Source: Euphorbia lathyris (Eukaryota; Streptophyta; Magnoliopsida; Malpighiales; Euphorbiaceae). Taken from it: a stretch of DNA of 64,000 bases. A model generated the notes under the pieces. It was not told the origin of the DNA and did no database searches. It saw only the letters and a program-made list of their open reading frames with translations. Positions 19,756 to 31,378 of this stretch are shown here, one piece after another. The DNA is taken from assembly GCF_963576675.1 (NCBI RefSeq), contig NC_088911.1, forward strand, positions 132,869,929 through 132,933,928, written 5' to 3'. The translations under genes were made by a program, and so were the position numbers. The stretch's first letter is position 1, and every line of letters starts with the position of its first letter.

Positions 19756-21455
19756 TGATGCGCGTGGCACCTAGGTAGAGCTTATGAAATATATATTATG
19801 ATAAGTAAGTTATGACTACGGATGTGATCTTCCTAAATGCTTTATCTCTACTAGACGCTACTTCTTAGGGGCAAGTAATAATCCGGTTAAGACCAGGTAT
19901 CGAATCCACGGGATTTATAACTACAAGTATTAAACAACTCAGTTTTATACGTTATCTAAGCGATGAATACTTTGAGTTGATTTGGGAAACAACTACAAAC
20001 TACTCCTAACTACGGGTGAGACAGATTTATGTAACGAAAACTCTACGAAGTGATATGGATGGTGATAAGTTATAAGTATGATAAACAATGACTCCCAATA
20101 TATACGGTTAATGATTTACTCTTGCAATGATGACTACGTGTAGTGTGACCGACCCGTGAAGTACTTAGACTACGTGGTTCCTAGTCAAGGCGTGTCTAAT
20201 GCTTGGGATTAGAAATTAGGGCCCGTAAGTTCCGTGGCTTGTCAATTCCTATGGTTTCCGGTGCGTCACTTTCGGTAAGGCAACACCTATATAAATCCCT
20301 AAAGATAGCCCGAATGGCATCGAAAATCGCGTTCCCCTACACAATAATCAATTACGAATATCAAAACAAGTAGCAAGCATCAACACATATAAAGAAGTAG
20401 AAATTGTAAATCATAAATTATAAATATGGAAAATGTAAATATGGAATACAACCAAGCCTAGTACATAGGAAGAGTACAAGCTAATTAGCAAGTGAAAAGG
20501 GAAGAATCCACCCTCGGAACTAGCTAACCGGACTCAAGGCCGTCTCTTAGGACTTGGAGGTGGAACTCTTGAGCTTGGTGAATGAAGATGGAACGGAGCT
20601 TTGACGGAATGGCGGAATAAACGAATAAGCTCTTAAGGTGAAAGAGTTTTTTCTATGTAAAATCTGAATGCCTAAATGAGTGCTAATCACTCTTATTTAT
20701 ACATATCAAGCTAGGGGATAAATTGTAAATTCACAAGATACAAGCATGGAGATACATTATTTCTGCAGAATTCCCATGACACGCCCCGCGTATGGTAGAG
20801 GACGCCCCGCGTATTTGCCCATTTCGTCAATAATTCCTGCATGTGGACCAAATTCAGATCTTGTTGTCTCAACCACGCCCCGCGTAGACTGGGGTACGCC
20901 CCGCGTGGTTGAGCTCCTGAGATTTAGTAGCTTGAATTAGGTCTTTTACGCCACGCGTAGCCTGAAGAGCGCCCCACGTATATGAGTCCCTGGATCTTTT
21001 AGGTTGAAGAACTCCTATATACGCCTCGCGTGTAAGGTGGGATGCCCCGCGTAGGAGCAGTTGACTTAGAAGATCATGCAGTCTGACATTCATGATTGAG
21101 ACTATTATTGCATACGCCCTGCGTATCAGTGGGTAAGTCCCACGTGGTGCCTGTGGATTGCTCAATCAGTTCTGACTGGATAACACGCCCCGCGTGGAGG
21201 TGCATACGCCCCGCGTATGTCGGTGGGAATTTGCTCCTTACTCGTACCTGAAATACAATTCTCGAGAGCTGAGTTAGCTTGACGTTTTATTTTCTAAATT
21301 TAATCAAAAATAAAGACAAAGAACGAAAAACACGGATTTTATTTTTATTTTGTTATTTTATTAAAAACTCGTTATTTTTGTAATTAAACTTATTTATTTA
21401 GTCCTAAATTAAGCCGTAAACCACGCTAAAAGATAGGGGCGAAACGTCCCTATCA
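19756..21455 (-). mobile_element. Z 3' LTR
   Basis: Starts TGATGCGCGTGGC and ends CGTCCCTATCA on the plus strand, 1700 bp. It shows clear similarity to the Y LTR over its length. Direct core pairs run from about 20780 to 21220. The minus-strand TATA region is at 20694-20701. Compared with the other Z LTR it has one core where that LTR has three in series (near 21114). Confidence 0.9.
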
Positions 21456-23489
21456 ACCTCCTCGGACTTTAAAGTTTTACTTGTCCTCAAGTAAAAGAAG
21501 TCGAAAGACAAAGGATTGGGATGATTAAGAAACAAACCTTTGGTTAGTTTTACCAAGTGCGTGATCCCAAAGCTAAAGTTTTATGCAAGATTTTCGGCAA
21601 GTACCTACGTAAACAAATGAGCGACCAAAACTTGTTTGAAACCTCCATGATCAAATTTAATAGGCAATATCAACGGGGGTCGATTATCTTTTGAGAACCC
21701 GATAGTACCTCACCAAGGGATTTCACTCTTACGCTCAAATCTTGGTGGGTCGGTGTTTTTGCAGTCTCCTTTGCACTTACTCGAAGTCACTTTGAGTTTG
21801 TATTTTCATCCGGGTTTTTCCTCCTATGTTATGGTCTAGGCAATATTAAAAATGAACCTGGAGGGGGGTTGTAATATGGGTGGCTTTTTAGTGGTTAATT
21901 TTTAAAAACTCGAGTTCAAACACCATTTTGATGATCGCACTGTGTTTTTATTTTGGCCTTAGCGAGTTCGTAAGATGTAACTCGAAATTGCTCGGGTGGA
22001 GCTTGAGAATGCCTTTTTGCACTTTATTGTGTTTTTTCTTTTTCTTTTTTGTTTTGAGAGCGGCACAAAAATGATTTCGAGAGCTCATGGTGCTCACTTG
22101 TCAAGGTCTTGGCTTATTTCGGGTAATTCTGGTGGGATTTGATTTTGTTGGTATTTAAACAAGAGGAAAAAGGGTTAGATGTTAAAAAGGTATTAACAAA
22201 GAGGTCGGTTAATAGGCTCGAGGGGGTTTCCTAGAGGTTAATGAAAACGAGAAAAATAATTTAAGAAAAGAATTAGCCTAAGTGGGTTCGTTTTATCATC
22301 TATTGCCATTTTTACCAACATAAGTGTACTTAACCCGGTATTAGGTGCAGACTCTATGAATCGAGTGAAGTCAAAGCTCTCGAAAAATTGTGAAAGAAAT
22401 AGAGTTCTCGTACGAACTCTTTTAGGCTCAAAGATACCTCACAAAAATTCGGGTCAAAAATGTGTACGTTCAAGTTCTTGTCAAATTTTCAACCATCCCG
22501 TTTTTATTGTCTTTTTAAATTTCATTATAGAGATAACCTGTGGGTTAGGACTCAATGCTTTTGTTTGGTATGAACTTAGGCTTTGCATAAATTCTATAAC
22601 TTCAGAATCAAGACTAAAACTTCTTAATTAAATCGATCCTTTGTTTCAACGTCTTTACATTTAAGAATAAATAACGGAACTTTTAATTAATTTCCGAGGG
22701 AGGTAGTGTGTTGGAAAATTTTTGAGAATCAATAAATTAGTTTAATTATTTCGTTATTTATTTGATTTTTATTTTTGTCTTTGTTAGTGCAAAACAAATT
22801 ATTTTGTTATTTATTTGATTTTTATTTTTGTTTTTGTTAGTGCAAAACAAACGGTGAGTGCGGGGTTGCAGGGCCATCCGCGTTATTAAAATGACGTCTA
22901 TTCCAAGGACGTCGCAAAAGAAAAGAAAACAAAAAAAAATAACGGTAGAAGTGAAAAAGGACCCTGAAGGTCAGGTCCTACACGTGGCGTACCCAGGGGG
23001 GCGCCCCGCGTAGGAGGTGCAAATTAAGCATTCGGAGGCCAGAGATACGGATACGCGGGGCGCACTTAGAGGGGCGCTCCGCGTGTTCCGAGTTTTAGGC
23101 CAGTTTGGAAGGCAGAAGTTTGGGCACGCGAGGCGTGGAATGGGGCACGCCCCGCGTGTACATTATTACTCATGCATAAACAGAAAAACGAACACGGAAA
23201 GCGGAAATAAACAAAACCAAACACAAAGAAAAATTTTAAGAAGGGAAAAAGAGATAGATATATAAAAAAGAAAAAGAGGGTACAAGAAAAACATAAAAGA
23301 TAACAAAAACAAAAGAAACATAAAAAAAAAAACGAACTAAAAACATAAACACGAAAAGGAAAAAAAACATAAAACAACGAAAAACAGAAAAACAAATGGA
23401 AACTAGGGTGGAGGCAGAGGAGGATGCCCGTGGATGTTGAAATGGGTGAAGAAGGAGTGGGTAAAGGAATCAAAGTTGGCCCTATCCGC
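21456..23489 (-). other. Z polypurine tract and noncoding 3' region
   Basis: CCGAGGAGGT on the minus strand abuts the 3' LTR. The rest parallels Y 9005-10570. It includes a 53-bp tandem duplication, an inverted core-pair cluster (about 22985-23160) and an A-rich stretch (23160-23400). Reading frames over the A-rich part give low-complexity hydrophobic peptides and are not credible genes. Confidence 0.75.
22745..22850. repeat. 53-bp tandem duplication in Z
   Basis: Units 22745-22797 and 22798-22850 differ at only a few bases and both end GTGCAAAACAA. Y has a single unit at the matching place (about 10275-10331). Confidence 0.88.
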
Positions 23490-24605
23490 TTACCGTTGAG
23501 CCTCGGAGGCATCGAGGCGAGCATCGAGGGCGTCGAAGCGTGAGTCAAAGTGGGTCCGATCACGTCGTTGGTTTCCCTCCAAAATATCCAACCGGGCGTA
23601 GATGGAGTTGAAGTCGTGGTTGGGGGGTAGACTAAAGTTGAGTCCGAGGTCAGAGTCCCAACCTTCTTTCGCTTGTTGCTCGCCCACCCCCAAACTCTCA
23701 CCCAGGCTGGAGGCACAGCGTTTGAGGGACTTGAAGGCGTTTTTCTCCAAGTGGCGGGGTTCTAGGTGGCGAAGGCGGTCAAGGGCGGCGCCGCCAAGGG
23801 CGGTAGTGGCAAAAATAGTGACAAGATGGCCGAGCCCAAGTTTGGCACGCTTTCGGGTTGGCATGTGATGGATCATAGTAGCAACAAAGAAAGAGAGGTC
23901 GAATGTGAGACCGTTGGCGGAACAATACAAAGCCAAGAGCTCGAGCTTATTGACTTTGTTAGACTCAGACTTCCCCGTAAAATAATAGCTGATGAAGAGG
24001 TGGAGGAGGTAGAGGATGGGGTCGCGGATGGGGTCGCGGATGTTTCCCGTGTGGAGGTTGGATACATCATAGGTGTCCGAGCCGGTGATAGTGGCCCAGA
24101 ATTCACGGGCAGTGTCATCGGAGGGCCAATGGGTGGTGCCTGGTTCCGTTTGCTTGGTGAAATGGGAGCGGATCCAGGCCGTGTCAATGGAGTAAGGATG
24201 GTTATGAAGGCGGAAGTTGAAGAGGGCGGCCCCGGGGACACCATTAGAGTCAAGGGTGGAGAAGAATTCCTGAACTAGTGATGGGTACACAAGATGGCAG
24301 GCACGAAAATGGTCGTGCCAACCAAGGGCTCGTAGATGATCTTCGAACGCATTACCAAGGTCGTAGTGGTCGAGAATACTACGATCGATAAAAGGAAGGG
24401 CCATGATGGTGGAAGTAGAGACGGTGAGGTATTAGACCACCTCCGCTTTGGTGTGGAGGTGAAATGGGGCGTTGTATTTTTGGGTGAGTGGTGGTGTGGC
24501 TTCCCTTTCGGGTGGTGGTGGTGATTGGTGTTGTTGGGAGCGAGAGGAGCGGGCATGAGTGGACCACGGGGGACGGTCACTAGCGGGTCTCTTACTACGA
24601 GTCAT
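23490..24605 (-). pseudogene. Z second ORF (Athila ORF1-type), one internal stop
   Basis: The start MTRSKRPASDRPPW lies at 24605. It is followed by a Pro/Ser/Gln-rich N-terminus and, after an in-frame TAA at 24432-24434, a 304-residue frame starting MALPFIDRS. Blocks shared with X2 include LRALGWHDHF, HPYSIDTAWI, IRDPILYLLHLFISY and LGLGHLVTIF. The C-terminus has heptad-like DARLDAS repeats suggesting a coiled coil, as in X2. The role is unknown. The single stop may be a recent mutation or an artefact; a product could also start at 24404. No transmembrane segment is evident. Confidence 0.75.
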
Positions 24606-24689
24606 GATTTGGGAAGAGTGGGAAGAGTGTAGGAGGAATATGGGGAGGTAGAGTGAGTGTAAGGGAGTTAGGTAGGAAAGGGGGAGGAG

Positions 24690-24930
24690 TATAAATAGGG
24701 GAGGAGTGGGAATCCAAGTGAAATGCGGATTCCTAGAGGGATACGCGGGGCGTGAAGGGGCCACGCCACGTGTATCCCACCGCCTGATCTTATTTGACGT
24801 AGAAATAGGCATGGCATGCGGGGCGTGTAGGGAGGCACGCCACGCGTATCACACCTTCTGGGTAAAATTACGTGGGAGAATGGCGAGGACGCGGGGCGTG
24901 CCTAGGGGTACGCCCCGCGTGGAAGAAGGA
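24690..24930 (-). promoter_or_regulatory. Candidate promoter of Z second ORF with inverted core pairs
   Basis: Read on the minus strand, three inverted core pairs (24930-24738) are followed by TATTTATA (24697-24690), an 80-base pyrimidine-rich leader and the ORF start at 24605. Two pairs keep the 10-bp spacer and one has 9. On the plus strand the same bases read TATAAATAGGGG, a better TATA match, so rightward transcription is also possible. Confidence 0.5.
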
Positions 24931-25847
24931 AGTGGAAGCATTTTTGTTTTTGGTTTTTTCAAAGTGTTTGTGAATTTTTATGGATTTTAATTGCTATTTA
25001 ATGTTTTTATTATTTTAATAAGTAATTAAGAGGGTGGTTAAAGGAAAAGTAATGAAGAGGGAAGTTAAAGAAGTTTGAATTTGAAAAGGTGAAGGGTGAT
25101 TGGATGTTAGAAGAGGTGGAGTAGAGAAGTGGGAAAGATATTTGGGGAAAAGGAAAGAGTGATGGGAGAGGTGGAAGGGGAAAAGCTGTCATGGGGGTTT
25201 GCAATTCGAAACTCCCTCAGGATACGTGGGGCGTGCCCTAGGGGGCGCCCCGCGTGTCCTTACACGTGGCGTTTATTTGGGAAAAGACCTAACGGTCGAA
25301 GGTTACGCGGGGCGTGGCAGTGTGTACGCCCCGCGTGGCCGTTATTTTTGGTGGCGAATTGGCTGGACCAAGGACGCGGGGCCTGAAAGGTACGGTGCCC
25401 CGCGTAGCCATGTGTTTGAACACACTTAATAGAATCAGAGACTTGTCTACGCAGGGCATACTGGTGCGTACGCTCCGCGTAAGACTTTGGATGTTAATGA
25501 GATTTGTTTTTTCGTGGATTTTTATTTAAAAGAAACAAAAAGATAGAAGGGAAAAATAAAGAAAATGGAAAGAAAAAGACAATGCATACGAAGAAAAAGA
25601 GAGAAAATAAAAATACGGTAAAAAAAACGGATATGATACATATAAACAAAAGGGTATGAGGGATGCAAACCGAGGCTACGTTTAGAGTCGGAGTAGCTCG
25701 AATTTCTCTTGCGGTGGCTTATTGTAGACTGCCCGAGTTAGAACTCGATGGGTCCGAACTTCTACTGTTAAGAAGAGTTATTGCTTGTCCGGACTCTCTA
25801 TTTTTGCCCCGCGGGTTTTGCTCGGTGTTTGCCGGGAGAGTTCCTAA
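24931..25847 (-). other. Z spacer between gag and second ORF, pol missing
   Basis: Purine-rich low-complexity sequence (about 25020-25190), then a cluster of four inverted core pairs (25220-25480), then the end of gag. The gag tail decays after 25848: a stop ends the frame, and sequence matching the downstream side of Y's integrase (25640-25700) follows. This marks the site where pol was lost. Confidence 0.7.
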
Positions 25848-27239
25848 CTACCTCTCCTGTTGCTGACGATTCAAATGGGCTACCCGGCGGCTAAGGTCCC
25901 TGCAAAACTCCTCACTATCGGCAAGACGGGTTAGGATATCCTTTAACAAGGAAGTTACCGATTGGCCATGCATGTTGTCGGGAGGCTGAGTGTTCCGACC
26001 ACCGGGCATGGTTTGTGATTGCCTTAGCCCATTTTCCTGGTATTCTTGATGAAAGTCGGGTGGGGGCCTCAATACATTGTTATTATTGCCGTACGACAAG
26101 TTAGGGTGTTGGTATCGAGGCCTCCATCCGCTGTCATTATTATTGTGGTGGTGTGAGTAGGAGTTCAGGTTAGGGTTGTACCTTTGATTGCCTCCCACGT
26201 AACTTACATTTTCGGTGTCGCCGGCGAAAGGGCTACCGGCATGGCAATTAAGTCCGTCATGATCTCCACCACAATGATTGCACATCAGGACATGTGCATC
26301 TTTGTTGAGGCTCAACTGTGCTATCAAAGCGTCAAGTTTCTTATTCATTTCCGCCATGGAACTTTTTGGAGCCTCTTTCTCCATGTCGAACGTTTGATGT
26401 CGTGGCGGTCCGACAAGCCGATCTTCTTGCCACTGTACGCTTTTCCTTGCCAGCTTGTGGATGAGCTCATATGCTTCGCTGGCCGACTTCCTAAACAGGT
26501 CCCCACCTGCTGCAGAATCCACGGTAGCACGGTTAGTAGGCGTTAATCCGTGATAAAAAGTACTTACCAAATCGTGCTTAGGGATATCCTGGTGCGGGAA
26601 GCTTCGAAGCAACATTCGAAATCTTGCCCAAGCCGCATGAAGGGCTTCGTATTCAATCTGCCGAAAGGTAGTGATGTCGTTCCTCAACTTAACCGTTTTG
26701 GAAGGCGGGAAGTAGTAAGAAAGGAACTCCTTCTCAAGCTCCTCCCATGATGTAATCGATCCTGCCTCCAACGAGTGCAACCACTCCAACGCTTGTCCTG
26801 TCAAAGAGAAAGGAAACAACTTTAGTCGGACGGCCTCAACCGGAACACCATTTTGCCGAGAAGTTTCGGCACACATAAGAAATTTATCGAGGTGTTCGTT
26901 AGGGTTTTCATGGGGTTCCCCTCTGAATTGACCAAGCTGTTGGATCGGTTGGATCATGCTAGTCTTGATTTCATATGTGTTGGCTGGAATGGTGGGGGTG
27001 ACGATTCCGTTGCGATTTTGAGGGCGATGCAGAGCAAGAATCTCCATCATCGAGCGCGTGTCATTGCCTCCATCATTGTGGTTGTTGTTCACGGGTTGAA
27101 CAGGCGGCCTTTGGTTGGCCTCGGGTTGGTTAGCTTCATTGTTGAGGTTTGCCATTTTCTCTCTCCGAATCCTACAAAGAGTACGTTCAATTTCAAGATC
27201 AATAGGAACGAGAGTATCACTCCAAGATCGGGTGGACAT
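25848..27239 (-). CDS. gag: Z Gag polyprotein, intact frame
   Basis: 463 residues, the only undamaged gag in the window. Order: MSTRSWSDTLVPIDLEIERT start; the gag core with LKLFPFSLTGQALEWL (about 145-160) and FLSYYFPPSKTVKL; GGDLFRKSASEAYELIHKL; CCHC zinc knuckle CNHCGGDHDGLNC; an Asn/His-rich stretch; and a C-terminal helix-prone LTRLADSEEFCRDLSRRVA block. It would form particles and bind the element RNA. There is no downstream protease or pol, so replication would need enzymes from a relative such as Y. The start follows the primer-binding site by about 150 bp and matches that of Y and X2. Confidence 0.92.
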   Translation of the reverse strand: MSTRSWSDTLVPIDLEIERTLCRIRREKMANLNNEANQPEANQRPPVQPVNNNHNDGGNDTRSMMEILALHRPQNRNGIVTPTIPANTYEIKTSMIQPIQQLGQFRGEPHENPNEHLDKFLMCAETSRQNGVPVEAVRLKLFPFSLTGQALEWLHSLEAGSITSWEELEKEFLSYYFPPSKTVKLRNDITTFRQIEYEALHAAWARFRMLLRSFPHQDIPKHDLVSTFYHGLTPTNRATVDSAAGGDLFRKSASEAYELIHKLARKSVQWQEDRLVGPPRHQTFDMEKEAPKSSMAEMNKKLDALIAQLSLNKDAHVLMCNHCGGDHDGLNCHAGSPFAGDTENVSYVGGNQRYNPNLNSYSHHHNNNDSGWRPRYQHPNLSYGNNNNVLRPPPDFHQEYQENGLRQSQTMPGGRNTQPPDNMHGQSVTSLLKDILTRLADSEEFCRDLSRRVAHLNRQQQER

Positions 27240-27387
27240 AAAATAAATAAAGGAATAAAGAACAATTTAAGTATACAAAGAATAGTGTTAGTAAAGTATA
27301 TATAAACACTTTATAAACAATTTATACAAAAAGAATGCTTAAACTAACAATAAAACGTTTTTGTCTAATATTGCAAGAAATTATAAA

Positions 27388-27405
27388 TCCCCGGCAACGG
27401 CGCCA
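27388..27405 (-). promoter_or_regulatory. Z primer-binding site
   Basis: The minus strand reads TGGCGCCGTTGCCGGGGA after an AGTTTT spacer from the LTR, the usual Athila-type site (tRNA Asp type as generally described for this lineage). Confidence 0.88.
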
Positions 27406-27411
27406 AAAACT

Positions 27412-29140
27412 TGATGCGCGTGGCGCCTAGGTAGAGCTTATGAAATATATATTATGATAAGTAAGTTATGACTACGGATGTGATCTTCTTAGGGGCAAGT
27501 GTACCCCATCGTATCAAGTAATAATCCGGTTAAGACCGGGTATCGAATCCACGGGATTTATAACTACAAGTATTAAACGACTCGGTTTTATACGTTATCT
27601 AAGCAGTGAATACTTTGAGTTGATTTGGGAAACAACTACAAACTACTCCTAACTACGGGTGAGACAGATTTATATAACGAAAACTCTACGAAGTGATATG
27701 GATGGTGATAAGTTATAAGTATGATAAACAATGACTCCCAAAATATACGGTTAATGATTTACTCTTGCAATGACGACTACGTGTAGTGTGACAGACCCGT
27801 GAAGTACTTAGACTATGTGGTTCCTAGTCAAGGCGTGTCTAATGCTTGGGATTAGAAATTAGGGCCCGTAAGTTCTGTGGCTTGTCAATTCCTACGGTTT
27901 CCGGTGCGTCACTTCCGGTAAGGCAACACCTATATGAATCCCTAAAGATAGCCCGAATGGCATCGGAAATCGCGTTCCCCTACACAATAATCAATTACGA
28001 ATATCAAAACAAGTAGCAAGCATCAACACATATAAAGAAGTAGAAATTGTAAATCATAAATTATAAATATGGAAAACGTAAACATGGAATACAACCAAGC
28101 CTAGTACATAGGAAGAGTACAAGCTAATTAGCAAGTGAAAAGGGAAGAATCCACCCTCGGAACTAGCTAACCGGACTCAAGGCCGTCTCTTAGGACTTGG
28201 AGGTGGAACTCTCGAGCTTGGTGAACGAAGATGGAACGGAGCTTTAACGGAATGCCGGAATAAACGAACAAGCTCTTAAGGTGAAAGAGTTTTTGCTATG
28301 TAAAATCTGAATGCCTAAATGAGTGCTAATCACTCTTATTTATACATATCAAGCTAGGGGTAAAATTGTAAATTCATAAGATACAAGCATGGAGATACAT
28401 TATTTCTGCAGAATTCCCATGACACGCCCCGCGTATGGTAGAGGACGCCCCGCGTATTTGCCCATTTCATCAATAATTCCTGCATGTGGACCAAATTCAG
28501 ATCTTGTTGTCTCAACCACGCCCCGCGTAGACTGGGGTGCGCCCCGCGTGGTTGAGCTCCTGAGATTTAGTAGCTTGAATTAGGTCTTTTACGCCACGCG
28601 TAGCCTGAAGAGCACCCCGCATATATGAGTCCCTGGATCTTTTAGGTTGAAGAACTCCTATATACGCCTCGCGTGTAAGGTGGGATGCCCCGCGTAGGAG
28701 CAGTTAACTTAGAAGATCATGCAGTCTGACATTCATGATTGAGACTATTATTGCATCTAAGCCCCGCGTGGTGGTTGATACGCCCCGCGTGGTGGTTGAT
28801 ACGCCCCGCGTATCAGTGGGTACGTCCCACGTGGTGCCTGTGGATTGCTCAATCAGTTCTGACTGGATAACACGCCCCGCGTGGAGGTGGATACGCCCCG
28901 CGTATGTCGGTGGGAATTTGCTCCTTACTCGTACCTGAAATACAATTCTCGAGAGCCGAGTTAGCTTGACGTTTTATTTTCTAAATTTAATAAAAAAAAG
29001 ACAAAGAACCGAAAACACGGATTTTATTTTTATTTTGTTATTTTATTAAAAACTCGTTATTTTTGTAATTAAACTTATTTATTTGGTCCTAAATTAAGCC
29101 GTAACCCACGCTAAAAGATAGGGGCGAAACGTCCCTATCA
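27412..29140 (-). mobile_element. Z 5' LTR
   Basis: 1729 bp, same ends as the 3' LTR at 19756-21455. It contains three cores in strict series at 28759, 28780 and 28801, each 21 bp apart, where the 3' LTR has one. It also lacks a short stretch near 27487 present in the other LTR. Confidence 0.92.
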
Positions 29141-29145
29141 CACTG

Positions 29146-29846
29146 CTAGCCTAATCTCTCTTCGAGACCCACTCTTAAATCTTGCACACAAATTTGTAGC
29201 ACATAACCTATTAGGCAAGAACGAGAGTAACAAGGTCTCTAGCACAGAAGTGCTTGTATTGTGGTGTGTGGCAAATAATAAACCTATTGACAATGTTAAA
29301 ACCATCTTTGAAGGTTTCCAGAGCCAAACAAGTAAGAAACGCGGCTCCATTGGGCTTGGTTATTTGGTGACCCACTTCCTTGAGGACCAGTTCAAAGGCT
29401 TGGTCATTACCGAAGATGGTTTCCATCCTACACTACTTAACGCTAATTTTTTAGGGAGATCTACTTTTCATGCAGTTTTGAATAGGGATCCATCTGCAGG
29501 AGCAAGCTCAAGCAGCCAGACACGGAAACGGGCACGGAGACCACCACAACAAAGAGAGGAAGAGCAAGTAGAAGCTGAGGGGGAAGGAGCTGCAGCTGCA
29601 GCAGAAGGGTACCAAACGGAGTACCAAGAGCCGGGGGTGCAGGCTCAATTCCAAGCTATGAACACGATGATGGCAGAAATGCGGGATCTCAACCTCCGAA
29701 CCTTCAACACTATTCAGCAAATGGACCAACGGTTCACTAATTTTGAGCAAAACATGGATCGGAGGCTCACGGGTCTCGAGTACGTAGCGGCAAACTACTA
29801 TGAGCGCTACAACATGCCATGGCCATATCCCACGGCCGATCAGTAA
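29146..29846 (+). pseudogene. X2 second ORF, C-terminal part
   Basis: Continues the second ORF in phase after one CACTG target copy is collapsed. Blocks RDPLLNLAHKFVAHNLLG and KRGSIGLGYLVTHFLEDQF match the Z protein. The tail is basic (KRARRPPQQ), then Glu/Ala-rich, then a predicted coiled coil (MMAEMRDLNLRTFNTIQQM) ending at TAA near 29846. With its N-terminal half it would make a protein of roughly 400 residues. This half has no nonsense codon. Confidence 0.8.
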
Positions 29847-31378
29847 GTTGTCTTCTCCACCCTAACTTTTTACACTTGTGTTTTATGTTTTTAGATGCAA
29901 TGTTGGAACTTATTGCATATTTTAAGTGTGAGGAGGAGGGGTAGACAAACTTACAAAAATTTGTATAAATTTTAAATTTATGTTGCGTCGTGTCTAGTTT
30001 AGTTTAACGTTTTCGGGTTTTATTTATGCTTCATTTATGTTTTTGCATGTTTAAGACCTAAAACTGTGAACCTCCTTCGAACCTAAACTTCGTTATTTGT
30101 CCGTGAGGGTTGAGAACCGAATCTAAGATTGCATAACAACTAGTTTAGGTGTAGGACACAATCCTTGTATCTGTAAAAGCATGAGCTAAAGTTTGCATTT
30201 AGACCCTAGTTTGGAAGAAATGCTAAAATCATTACTTAGGTAGATAACTTAAGAATTGAAGGCATGTGATATTAAACTTGAGTTTGGGGAGAACTAGTAA
30301 GCACAAATTTGAAACCCAAGAACTGTGAGTTGAATTTGAGCCCAAGAGCGAACATCAAAAAGCTATTTTTCTTGACATTTTTGTGTGAATGCTTTGACTT
30401 GTGGGAAGATTACAGATTTTGCACCTAATACTGAGTTGAACCTACATGCGATGATTTGAGATGTTAAACGATGAATCAGCCTCATTAGAATTAACCTTTT
30501 CTTTACCTTATTTTCTCTTTTTTCATCTACTCTAGGAAGCCCCTTTGAGCCTGTATTTTTGTAATTTGTATATTTTTCTTTCATTCTAACCCAATTTTTG
30601 CAAACCGACACTTGGTTTGTTACTTAACCCGAGTTTTTGCAAAGCTCGCATTGAGCCTTTGTTTTCTTCTAGCGCTTTATCTTTGTTTATGGCACCATAG
30701 TAGCAAGCCAAAAGGCTAGGATGTGAATGAGCATTACTATCCAAAAGAAAAAAAATAGAAAAGAAAAAGAAAAGAGACGAACAAAAGAAGGAGAACCCTA
30801 TCTCCCAGTTCTCAAAATTAGAACGTCTCAGAAAAAAATATGTGAATAAAAAGCTCAACCACTTCGCAATTTGCTAAAGCCATTTTTAAACTCTGTTTTT
30901 TTTCTAGCGCTAGAACTCCTAACCTTTGTTGTACCTTTAACCCTCTAACCACATTACAACCCCAATTCGAGGCTGTTTTTGATATCATCGGAGTCATATA
31001 GCATAGTAGAGGAACTCGGATGAACGTGCAAAATCAACGTAATCCTAAGCAAGAACATAAGCCGAGAGTAAACACTTTAGCCACCAAAATTGTGTGAATT
31101 GAGTGAACTATCTATGGTGAGGTGTTTTATTTAGCTATCCTCTTAAGCTCGTTTAATTGAACATGTGTCCTTTTTCTTAAACATATGACCTGTGATAATT
31201 GAAATGCGGCTTTTGGATATCGTGTCTCTACTTTGTATTTCCGAATGCATGTAATTACAGATGCTCGAAATTGTGTCAAGCACCTAGTCAAACTAGGAGG
31301 TTTTCTAACTTGCTTGTGATTGCGGGTTTAGTTTTTAGTTTACTTGGGGACAAGTAAAGTTTTAAGTGCGAGGAGGTT
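29847..31378 (+). other. X2 noncoding tail and polypurine tract
   Basis: Untranslated 3' region, near-colinear with X1's 2560-4130. It ends GAGGAGGTT (31370-31378) against the LTR. Only minus-strand shadow frames of A-rich sequence occur. Confidence 0.8.

Larger units (their letters stand above)
19756..29140 (-). mobile_element. Z: complete nonautonomous Athila-like element, target duplication CACTG
   Basis: 9385 bp flanked by CACTG (19751-19755 and 29141-29145). Order on the minus strand: 5' LTR, primer-binding site, intact gag, GC-rich spacer, second ORF with one internal stop, 3' region, polypurine tract, 3' LTR. Protease, RT, RNase H and integrase are absent: gag-tail sequence joins directly to sequence that lies after integrase in Y (near 25680). 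Z is closely related to Y in LTR, gag and 3' region, so Y-type pol could have acted on it. Confidence 0.93.

Noticed and set aside
23066..23716. 216-residue minus-strand frame with long hydrophobic Phe/Cys-rich stretch resembling membrane segments
   Set aside because: It translates the A-rich stretch 23160-23400 and overlaps the real second ORF in another frame.
23490..24605. Calling the second ORF of Z and X2 an envelope gene
   Set aside because: Only its position fits. No signal peptide, transmembrane segment or cleavage motif is seen; similarity is to the Athila ORF1-type plant transposon proteins of unknown role.
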